Source: Ilumatobacter sp. (GTDB lineage Bacteria > Actinomycetota > Acidimicrobiia > Acidimicrobiales > Ilumatobacteraceae). From it: a stretch of DNA of 5,076 bases. Below are positions 1 through 5,076 of this stretch, one piece after another; position 1 is the first letter of the stretch; each line of letters begins with the position of its first letter. The position numbers were made by a program, and so were the translations under genes. The notes beneath the pieces are model-generated. The model worked only from the letters and a program-made list of their open reading frames with translations. It did no database searches and was not told where the DNA came from. The stretch is taken from the NCBI GenBank assembly GCA_029263275.1, contig JAJCXU010000517.1:1-5076 (forward strand), read 5' to 3'.

Positions 1-1296
1 GGCGCCACGCTGATCAAGAACCACGCGCACTGGCGCAGTTTCGAGACGGTCTTCGAGGTCTACTTCAGCCTGCGCGGGCCGGAGTACAAGATCGGCGACG
101 GTGACGGCGAGACCGACATCGACGAGATGTGGCGCGAAATGCAGGAGCAGCAACAACAGGAGGGCAACGGCGGCCAGGGCGGCATGGACGGCATGACGCC
201 CGAAGAGATCGCGCAGATGCTGATGCAGGCGCTGATGAACGGCGATCAGGGCATGATGCGCGCCATGGCCAAACAGAGCGTCCAGCGCTTCGCGGGCATG
301 GAACCCGGTCGGCCGGTCGGCGGCACGTACTACTTGTACCGCACGCTGCGCAATCTCGACCTCGACGGCATGCTCGACAAGATGATGGAGGCGTCCCGCG
401 AGGAAGCCGGCGAACTCACCTCGCTCGAAGAGCGTCTCGAAAAAGAGGAGTACGGCGACCGCATCGAGAAGTTCAAGGGTGAGATCGAAGCCGAGATCCG
501 CCGCCGCCTCGTCGCCGACCGCGGTGCCGAGGCAATGGCCAAGACGCTCCGCAAGCCGTTGCCCGAAGACGTCGAGTTCATGCACGCATCGCGTGACGAG
601 ATGACCTCGTTGAAGAAGTCGCTGCAGCCGCTCACCCGCAAGCTTGCGGCGCGCCTCGCACGCAAGCGCAAGCACGGCCGCAAGGGCCCGCTCGACTTCC
701 GCAACACGGTTCGCCACTCACTCAGCTACGGCGGCGTTCCCGCTGAGCCGAAGTTCAAGTATCCCCGCCCGTCCAAGCCTGAATTGATGGTCGTCGCCGA
801 CATCTCCGGCTCTGTGGCTGCATTCGCCCGATTCACACTGATGCTCGTCTATGCGATCTCCGGCCAGTTCAGCAAGGTCCGGTCGTTCGTCTTCATCGAT
901 GGCCTCGACGAAGTCACCGACTACTTCAAGGCCACCGAAGACATCACCGAAGCCATCCATCGCGTCAACACCGAAGCTGACGTCGTCTGGGTCGACGGCC
1001 ACTCCGACTATGGTCATGCGTTCGAGGTCTTCTGGAACAAGTACGGCAAAGATGTCGGTCCCAAGACCACGGTGCTGCTCCTGGGAGATGCCCGGAACAA
1101 CTATCACGCCAGCCAGAGCTGGGTCGTGAAGGAGATTCAGCAGAAGGCACGCCACGTGTACTGGCTGAACCCCGAACCGAAGAGCTACTGGAACACCGGC
1201 GATTCCATCGTCGGCGAGTACGGCACGTACACCGATGGCGTCTACGAATGCCGCAATCTGCGTCAACTCGAAGGCTTCGTCGAAAAGCTCGCCTGA
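1..1296 (+). CDS. CoxE-like VWA-domain protein (5' end outside window)
   Basis: The reading frame is open from base 1 and ends at TGA 1294-1296, so this is the C-terminal 431 residues of a longer protein; the ATG at 127 is internal, because sensible protein sequence precedes it. Residues 1-45 are a helical N-terminal part. Residues about 49-95 are a low-complexity Gln/Gly/Met-rich linker. Residues about 130-235 are charged and helical, ending in a basic stretch (RKRKHGRKG). A von Willebrand factor A domain runs from about residue 260 to the end. Its MIDAS metal site is visible as DISGS (267-271), Ser335-Asp336 in place of the usual Thr-Asp, and Asp363 in LGDARNN. Members of this family (COG3552) generally work with MoxR-type AAA+ ATPases in metal-dependent protein assembly or remodelling; the partner here is not visible. 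It is probably cytosolic, as no signal or membrane segment is seen. Family assignment is fairly sure; the client protein is unknown. Confidence 0.88.
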   Translation, partial: GATLIKNHAHWRSFETVFEVYFSLRGPEYKIGDGDGETDIDEMWREMQEQQQQEGNGGQGGMDGMTPEEIAQMLMQALMNGDQGMMRAMAKQSVQRFAGMEPGRPVGGTYYLYRTLRNLDLDGMLDKMMEASREEAGELTSLEERLEKEEYGDRIEKFKGEIEAEIRRRLVADRGAEAMAKTLRKPLPEDVEFMHASRDEMTSLKKSLQPLTRKLAARLARKRKHGRKGPLDFRNTVRHSLSYGGVPAEPKFKYPRPSKPELMVVADISGSVAAFARFTLMLVYAISGQFSKVRSFVFIDGLDEVTDYFKATEDITEAIHRVNTEADVVWVDGHSDYGHAFEVFWNKYGKDVGPKTTVLLLGDARNNYHASQSWVVKEIQQKARHVYWLNPEPKSYWNTGDSIVGEYGTYTDGVYECRNLRQLEGFVEKLA

Positions 1297-1334
1297 TATT
1301 CAAGAACACCTCAAGTTGTACCGATACCTGTTGT
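1297..1334. other. Short intergenic gap between the VWA gene and the unknown gene
   Basis: Thirty-eight bases, noticeably more A/T-rich than the genes around it. I see no stem-loop with a T run, so no intrinsic terminator, and no recognisable Shine-Dalgarno sequence before GTG 1335. The two genes are probably co-transcribed, although a weak promoter here cannot be excluded. Confidence 0.5.
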
Positions 1335-1898
1335 GTGCAATTCGACGTTCGAATACGACTGACTCCGGCCGACGCACCCTCTGACCACGTTCGACCGTTC
1401 GCCGAAGGCGTGGTCCAATCCGTCTCGCTTCGCAGCGCTGAAGGGGAACGCGATCTGCGCATCGACGAGATCGACGATCCGTCCTGGAACTCGGCGTGGG
1501 GGCAGACGCGCACCTTGGAACAGCCGCAGGAGATCAACACGATCGATGCCAACGGCGTTCCGCTCATGCATCTCTTCTCGGACACGCTGTATGGCGCAAG
1601 TTTCGTGCCGTTCCTGCGTGACGTGGTCGACGTCGGTGGCGAAGGCGCACTCGTGTCGATCCCGCTCGTCCACAGCGTGCTCGTCCACCCGATCACCGAG
1701 GTCTCGGTCGTGCAAGCCGCTCAGGCGATGATTCCCATCACGCGCCAGGTGCACAAGTCAGGCCCGGGTTCCTTGAGCCCCCACGTCTACTGGTGGCGCG
1801 ATGGCAGCCTCACCTGGATCCCGACCTACTTCGGACGCGACGGCGTCGAGTTTCACGCACCGAACGGTCTCGCCGACCTCATCGCTGATCAGGACTGA
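1335..1898 (+). CDS. Conserved-looking protein of unknown function (187 aa)
   Basis: I do not recognise this protein. The frame continues upstream to 1248, but that part overlaps the VWA gene in another frame and reads as unlikely protein. The GTG at 1335, the only in-frame start in the short gap, is therefore chosen, giving a sequence that begins VQFDVRIRLTP. No Shine-Dalgarno sequence is visible, so the start is uncertain; GTG 1410 is an alternative. The protein is acidic and soluble, with no signal peptide or membrane segment. Residues 70-125 look like a compact alpha/beta core, and residues 150-175 are rich in aromatics (VYWWRDG, WIPTYFGRDGVEF), suggesting beta strands. Codon use has the strong G/C third-position bias of its neighbours, which supports real coding. 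It follows the VWA gene after 38 bases on the same strand and may share its transcript. Its end overlaps the convergent deiodinase-like gene. Confidence 0.75.
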   Translation: MQFDVRIRLTPADAPSDHVRPFAEGVVQSVSLRSAEGERDLRIDEIDDPSWNSAWGQTRTLEQPQEINTIDANGVPLMHLFSDTLYGASFVPFLRDVVDVGGEGALVSIPLVHSVLVHPITEVSVVQAAQAMIPITRQVHKSGPGSLSPHVYWWRDGSLTWIPTYFGRDGVEFHAPNGLADLIADQD

Positions 1899-2605
1899 AC
1901 TGTCAACACCTCGTCGAGCGCCTTGCGCTGCAACCGCGGTACTTGGCACCCCTCGACTGGAAACCCCACTGGGAACAACACGAACGGGCGCTCGTTCGCG
2001 CCTCGACCGAGCAGCTGCGTCAGAAATGCCATGGGACTCGGCGTATGGGTCAGCGTCGCCAACCCCATGTTGTGGAGCGCCGCGATGAACAAGCCCGCGG
2101 CGATCCCACAGCTTTCCTTCACGTAGTAGTGCGGCCGCTTCGACCCGTCATCGCGAATGCCGAAGCGCTCCTCGAACAGCACGACGATCCACGGCGCGAT
2201 CTCAAGGAACTCCTTGTGCCAGTCGGTGCCGAGTGGTGCGAGCTCGTGTTGCCACGCATCGTTCATGCGGTGGTCTTCGTAGTTGATTCGTTCCTCCGCC
2301 TCGGCGGCGAGACGGATCTCACGCTTGAGTGTCGGGTTGGAGACAGCGACGAACTGCCACGGTTGTTGATGGGCCCCCGATGGCGCCGTTGACGCCGTCC
2401 GTACTGCCGTTTCGATGAGCTCGATCGGCACCGGCTCGTCGGACAACATCCGGACGCTTCGCCGGCGGTCCATCAGCTCGTGGAAGCTGTTCGCTCGTTC
2501 TGTCATCTCGCTCGGTGGACGTCGGCGAAAGTCGAGCGGATCGAATCGATGCGCGGCTGCCGCAGCGGGGGAAGGGTACGGGAACTCGTAACGCTCAGTG
2601 CTCAC
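1889..2605 (-). CDS. Iodotyrosine deiodinase-like FMN nitroreductase-family protein
   Basis: This is a nitroreductase-fold flavoprotein of about 238 residues. It matches, from memory, the animal iodotyrosine deiodinase (IYD) catalytic domain along most of its length: RRRSVR (47-52) and TAPSGAH (73-79) for FMN phosphate/ribityl contacts, PHYYVKES (158-165), a Thr at 188 before Pro (equivalent to human Thr239 near flavin N5), and a C-terminal PVGFP...VP..QRKALD. The residues that grip the amino-acid part of halotyrosine in IYD (human Glu157, Tyr161, Lys182) appear as Glu105, Tyr109 and Lys131, with one extra residue before the Lys. IYD reductively removes iodide or bromide from halotyrosines. 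The protein lacks the animal membrane anchor, so it is probably cytosolic. GTG 2605 is chosen as start because family-like sequence (FDPLDF, 21-26) precedes the ATG at 2506; ATG 2623 is an alternative one base after the protease stop. Neither has a good ribosome site. It is the last gene of the minus-strand cassette. Another nitroreductase substrate cannot be excluded. Confidence 0.87.
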   Translation of the reverse strand: MSTERYEFPYPSPAAAAAHRFDPLDFRRRPPSEMTERANSFHELMDRRRSVRMLSDEPVPIELIETAVRTASTAPSGAHQQPWQFVAVSNPTLKREIRLAAEAEERINYEDHRMNDAWQHELAPLGTDWHKEFLEIAPWIVVLFEERFGIRDDGSKRPHYYVKESCGIAAGLFIAALHNMGLATLTHTPSPMAFLTQLLGRGANERPFVLFPVGFPVEGCQVPRLQRKALDEVLTVQS

Positions 2606-2624
2606 GACGGCACTGTTACACATC

Positions 2625-3272
2625 TCACTGGCATCGATCGGTGGCGTCGAGTGGACGGTCGCGCAGGAGCCGTTCCAACTCAGCATGATCGGTCGCGAAC
2701 GCGGTCTGTGGCCGCTGCCGAGACCGCGCGTAGATGATCCCGACGATGTCGCCGGCGTCGTTGACGACAGCGCCGCCCGAATCGCCAGTCGAGATGTCAC
2801 CGGCCAACTCGATGCCTGAGCGGCGCACCTCGTCTTCGACGTAGATGTCTTCAATCGTGATGATCAGCAGCTTCGCGACGCGCACATCGACGGATTGGAT
2901 CCCTTCGCCAGGCGACCAGACAACGGCGATCGCATCGCCGACTTGGGCCGTGCCGACGTCGAGTGGGGGCGTGGAGAGTCCGGGCACGTCGAGGAGCGCG
3001 AGGTCCGCGTCCTTGTCGAAGGCGACGACGGTGGCGGGAAACTCAGCCCCGCGAGGGTCGACGACGGTGATGGTCGCGGCTCCGGCGACGGTGTGGGCGG
3101 TGGTGACGACATGCCCCGGACGGTCGACCGTGATGCCGCTGCCCACCTCGGTGGTGGTGCCGGCACAGCCTGACGCGACGATGCCGACACCGGACTCGGC
3201 GGCGTTGGGCGCCGTGCTCGATTGGCACCCGACGAGCGCGATCAACGCGATCAACGCGAGCGTCGGCCTCAC
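2625..3272 (-). CDS. Lipoprotein trypsin-like serine protease, MarP-like catalytic domain
   Basis: A secreted, probably membrane-tethered serine protease of 215 residues. Residues 1-15 form a short hydrophobic signal ending in a lipobox (LVGC), so Cys16 should be lipidated and hold the enzyme on the outer face of the membrane. A chymotrypsin-like domain follows directly: His60 in TTAHTV, Asp90 in DADLALL and Ser165 in GDSGGAVV form the full catalytic triad, so it should be active. Cys36 and Cys214 bracket the domain with spacing close to the disulfide of mycobacterial MarP (Cys214-Cys395 around His235, Asp264, Ser343, from memory). Unlike MarP it has no multi-pass membrane part, and unlike HtrA proteases no PDZ domain. 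The GTG start overlaps the oxidoreductase stop (GTGA) and has no Shine-Dalgarno sequence, so translation is probably coupled. The substrate is unknown; a role in envelope stress is only a guess from MarP. Confidence 0.87.
   Translation of the reverse strand: MRPTLALIALIALVGCQSSTAPNAAESGVGIVASGCAGTTTEVGSGITVDRPGHVVTTAHTVAGAATITVVDPRGAEFPATVVAFDKDADLALLDVPGLSTPPLDVGTAQVGDAIAVVWSPGEGIQSVDVRVAKLLIITIEDIYVEDEVRRSGIELAGDISTGDSGGAVVNDAGDIVGIIYARSRQRPQTAFATDHAELERLLRDRPLDATDRCQ
3241..3258 (-). repeat. Two 9-base tandem copies in the lipoprotein signal peptide
   Basis: The unit atcaacgcg (plus strand) occurs twice in direct succession. On the coding strand it gives Ala-Leu-Ile twice within the hydrophobic core of the signal peptide. 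The length is a multiple of three, so gain or loss of a copy would lengthen or shorten the core without shifting the frame. With only two copies this may be chance. Confidence 0.6.
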
Positions 3273-4384
3273 TGGCGGACGTCGAGAAGCCGCCCGTCGC
3301 GGGCGGCGCTTTGTGTGGCGAGATCGATCAGGTGCTGGACGTGTGCGCCTTCGGCGAGGTCCGGCTCGATGTGGGTTCCAGAGCGCACGGCGTCGACCCA
3401 GTCCCCAACCATTGCCCCGCCCGAACGGAAGACGTCGCGGTAGGTGTCGTGCACCCGATCACGTCGAGCGCCGTTCCAGATGTCGTCGGGAATGTCGAGG
3501 ATCTGGGCGGGGCCGGGTTGATCAGCGCTCACGCCACTGACCTCTTGGCGGCCCGACCAGTCGTTGACCGCATAGAGCGTGCCGTTGGTTCCGTGCAGAT
3601 CGAGATGGTGAGTCTGATTGAAGTCGGTGCCCTCCCAGCTCGCTGCGCACACTTGGAGCGTCCCGTAGGCGCCGTTGGCGAACCGGACGGTCATCAAGGC
3701 CGAGTCCTCGTTCTGCTCATACGGCGAGCCGTCCGGACGCTCCCCGCGTCGGTAGAAGCTGTCACTGATACAGCCGATCTGAGTGATGTCGCCGAGTAGC
3801 CATCGAGCGACGTGCAACCAGTGGCTTCCGAGGTCACCGAGCGCACCCGAACCAGCGAGCTCGCGATCGAATCGCCAGTTGTAGGAATGGTCGCGTGCGT
3901 AGCCCGCGAAATAGCGCATGTTGAGGTGGAACGGCGTCCCGACGTAGCCAGTCTCGATGAGCCGCTTCACGAACTGGTTGGTCGGCATGTAGCGGTACGT
4001 GAACGGGACGAGCGTGATCGCTCCGGTTTCCGCCGCTCGAGACGCCATGCGATCGGCTGCCGCAACGTCGGGAGCGAGTGGCTTCTCGCACAGCACATGG
4101 AGACCGCGGTCGAGCGCGGTCATCGTGAGCCGTTCGTGGCTGTCGGTGCCCGTGGCGATCACCACGGCGTCGAGTCGCTCGGGGTCGAGGAACTCGTCGC
4201 TGTCGGTGCAGGCCCACGGCACCTCCCACGTGGCTGCAAGCGCTTCAGCAGTGGCGGTGGTGCGCCCGCAGACGCCGACGACGTCTGCGCTGGGGTGTGC
4301 GGCAAACGCCGGCAGGTACATCGAATCCGCCCACCAGCTGGTTCCGACGATGCCAACTCGAAGCGGCGGGCGATCGTCGGTCAT
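3269..4384 (-). CDS. Gfo/Idh/MocA-family NAD(P)-dependent oxidoreductase
   Basis: A full-length (371 residue) member of the Gfo/Idh/MocA family, whose members oxidise or reduce sugars, inositols and related polyols with NAD(P). The N-terminal Rossmann fold begins at residue 9 with VGIVGTSWWAD; the usual second glycine of the dinucleotide loop is Ser16. Arg41 followed by two Thr at the end of the second strand could favour NADP, which is inference. The family signature CEKPLA, with the catalytic-region Lys101, lies at 99-104. The C-terminal substrate domain has GALGDLGSHWLHVARWL (180-196) with the conserved Asp184 and His188. No signal peptide is seen, so it should be cytosolic. ATG 4384 is supported by a good AGGAG seven bases upstream. 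It overlaps the regulator stop by ATGA and the protease start by GTGA. A neighbouring LacI regulator suggests control by a sugar-like compound; the actual substrate cannot be read from sequence. Confidence 0.92.
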   Translation of the reverse strand: MTDDRPPLRVGIVGTSWWADSMYLPAFAAHPSADVVGVCGRTTATAEALAATWEVPWACTDSDEFLDPERLDAVVIATGTDSHERLTMTALDRGLHVLCEKPLAPDVAAADRMASRAAETGAITLVPFTYRYMPTNQFVKRLIETGYVGTPFHLNMRYFAGYARDHSYNWRFDRELAGSGALGDLGSHWLHVARWLLGDITQIGCISDSFYRRGERPDGSPYEQNEDSALMTVRFANGAYGTLQVCAASWEGTDFNQTHHLDLHGTNGTLYAVNDWSGRQEVSGVSADQPGPAQILDIPDDIWNGARRDRVHDTYRDVFRSGGAMVGDWVDAVRSGTHIEPDLAEGAHVQHLIDLATQSAARDGRLLDVRQ

Positions 4385-5076
4385 GTCGAGGCTCCTGTGC
4401 CGGGGCGGCTACTTGTTCGTCGCGTGACCAAGCTGGGTTCGATCACATGGTGGACGGATTCGGTGCGGTCGTCCTCAAGGCGTTCGAGGAGGAACTTCAC
4501 CGCAAGCCGACCGAGTTCGTCGCGCGGCTGGTTGATGGTTGTGAGCGACATGTGCTGCATTGTGGCGAGCGACGTGTTGTCATAGCCGACAATGGACATG
4601 TCGTCGGGCACGATGAGGCCGGCATCTTCGATGCGGTCTAAAGCACCTGCGGCTGACAGGTCGTTGGCGACGAACAGCGCCGTCGGTCGTCGAGGCTGGT
4701 CGAGCAGTTCGCTGGCGGCGTGATACCCGCCAGACTCGCTGAAATCGCCGCCAGCGATCATGATGTCGTCAGTCAGGCCGTGCGCTGTCATTGCCTTCGA
4801 GTATCCGCGTCGCCGCGCGTCCGCACCGGCGCCACTGCCACCATCGATGTGCGCGACCCGTCGGTGGCCGAGCCCGACCAAGTGGTCGACCGCCAGACGC
4901 GCTCCGACCACGTCTGCGGTGTTCACGGAGTCGATCACGCGGCTTCTGCTGGTCCGTCCGACCAAGACGATCTCGGCACTCGTCGCCGCGGTCTCGATGG
5001 CCGACATCGCGAGGGTGACCCCAACGGTGATGATGCCGTCGACGCGAAACTGCAGGAAGGTCTCAATCATCTCGGC
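4381..5076 (-). CDS. LacI-family transcriptional regulator (N-terminus outside window)
   Basis: The frame is open to the window edge (an Ala-Glu pair precedes the ATG at 5070), so this is the C-terminal 231 residues of a protein usually near 340. The missing 100 or so residues hold the helix-turn-helix and hinge helix. What is seen is the periplasmic-binding-protein-like effector domain: RVDGII (11-16), DHLVGLGHRRVAHI (64-77), RRRGYSKAM (88-96), PTALFVANDLSAAGAL (131-146), VPDDMSIVGYDN (156-167), and the late signature SLTTINQPRDELGRLAV (177-193). Such proteins bind a sugar or related small molecule and change their grip on operator DNA. Its stop overlaps the oxidoreductase start, and its coding end carries that gene's ribosome site, so the two are expressed together. 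It most likely controls its own cassette, but promoter and operator would lie beyond the right edge. The effector is unknown. Confidence 0.93.
   Translation of the reverse strand, partial: AEMIETFLQFRVDGIITVGVTLAMSAIETAATSAEIVLVGRTSRSRVIDSVNTADVVGARLAVDHLVGLGHRRVAHIDGGSGAGADARRRGYSKAMTAHGLTDDIMIAGGDFSESGGYHAASELLDQPRRPTALFVANDLSAAGALDRIEDAGLIVPDDMSIVGYDNTSLATMQHMSLTTINQPRDELGRLAVKFLLERLEDDRTESVHHVIEPSLVTRRTSSRPGTGAST
4392..4396 (-). promoter_or_regulatory. Shine-Dalgarno sequence of the oxidoreductase gene
   Basis: AGGAG on the minus strand, seven bases before ATG 4384. It lies inside the last codons of the LacI-family gene and fixes the oxidoreductase start. It is the only clear ribosome site that I could see in the window. 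Confidence 0.75.

Noticed and set aside
965..1696. 243-codon minus-strand open frame opposite the VWA and unknown genes
   Set aside because: The translation is Arg/Ser-rich with no recognisable motif, and the plus-strand frames here have clear domains or better codon bias.
1311..1754. 147-codon minus-strand open frame competing with the unknown plus-strand gene
   Set aside because: The plus-strand frame shows stronger third-position G/C preference and protein-like hydrophobic patterning; this frame is dominated by Arg, Asp and His.
2606..2854. Upstream extension of the deiodinase-like frame to ATG 2854
   Set aside because: This part overlaps the 3' end of the protease gene in another frame and reads as Ser/Thr/Arg-rich filler; family similarity starts only near residue 21 from GTG 2605.
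2845..3540. 231-codon plus-strand open frame opposite the protease
   Set aside because: It is antisense to a gene with a complete catalytic triad and lipobox, and its second half is Arg-rich shadow sequence.
3812..4585. 257-codon plus-strand open frame opposite the oxidoreductase and regulator
   Set aside because: It is rich in Arg, Val and Glu with no domain sense, lies antisense to two well supported genes, and is the kind of long shadow frame expected at high GC.

Overview
The window is GC-rich, with strong G/C preference at third codon positions, GTG starts used beside ATG, and few Shine-Dalgarno sequences. This points to a high-GC bacterium. The protein flavour (a CoxE-like VWA protein, a MarP-like serine protease, a LacI regulator with a Gfo/Idh/MocA oxidoreductase) suggests an actinomycete-type genome, perhaps a marine or soil Acidimicrobiia relative such as Ilumatobacter. 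That placement is inference; no rRNA or marker gene is present. Coding density is almost complete: five genes and their overlaps fill the window, leaving one short non-coding gap (1297-1334) and about 19 bases of uncertain status before the deiodinase-like gene. I saw no tRNA, rRNA, CRISPR, insertion sequence or clear terminator.

Left part, plus strand (1-1898): the 3' portion of a CoxE-like VWA-domain protein, whose start lies before the window, followed after 38 bases by a 187-residue protein that I do not recognise. Genes of the first family usually sit beside a MoxR-type AAA+ ATPase, which would be expected just upstream of the window.

Right part, minus strand (5076-1889, read right to left): a tightly packed cassette. 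A LacI-family regulator (its DNA-binding end lies beyond the window) overlaps by an ATGA junction a Gfo/Idh/MocA oxidoreductase. This overlaps by a GTGA junction a small lipid-anchored trypsin-like protease with a MarP-like layout. The protease is followed within 1-19 bases by an FMN nitroreductase-fold protein that closely resembles iodotyrosine deiodinase, including its substrate-binding Glu/Tyr/Lys set. The first two genes form an ordinary 'regulator plus sugar-type dehydrogenase' pair; the protease and the deiodinase-like enzyme are unexpected partners. The two halves of the window meet tail to tail, with the last codons of the unknown gene and the deiodinase-like gene overlapping by 10 bases.
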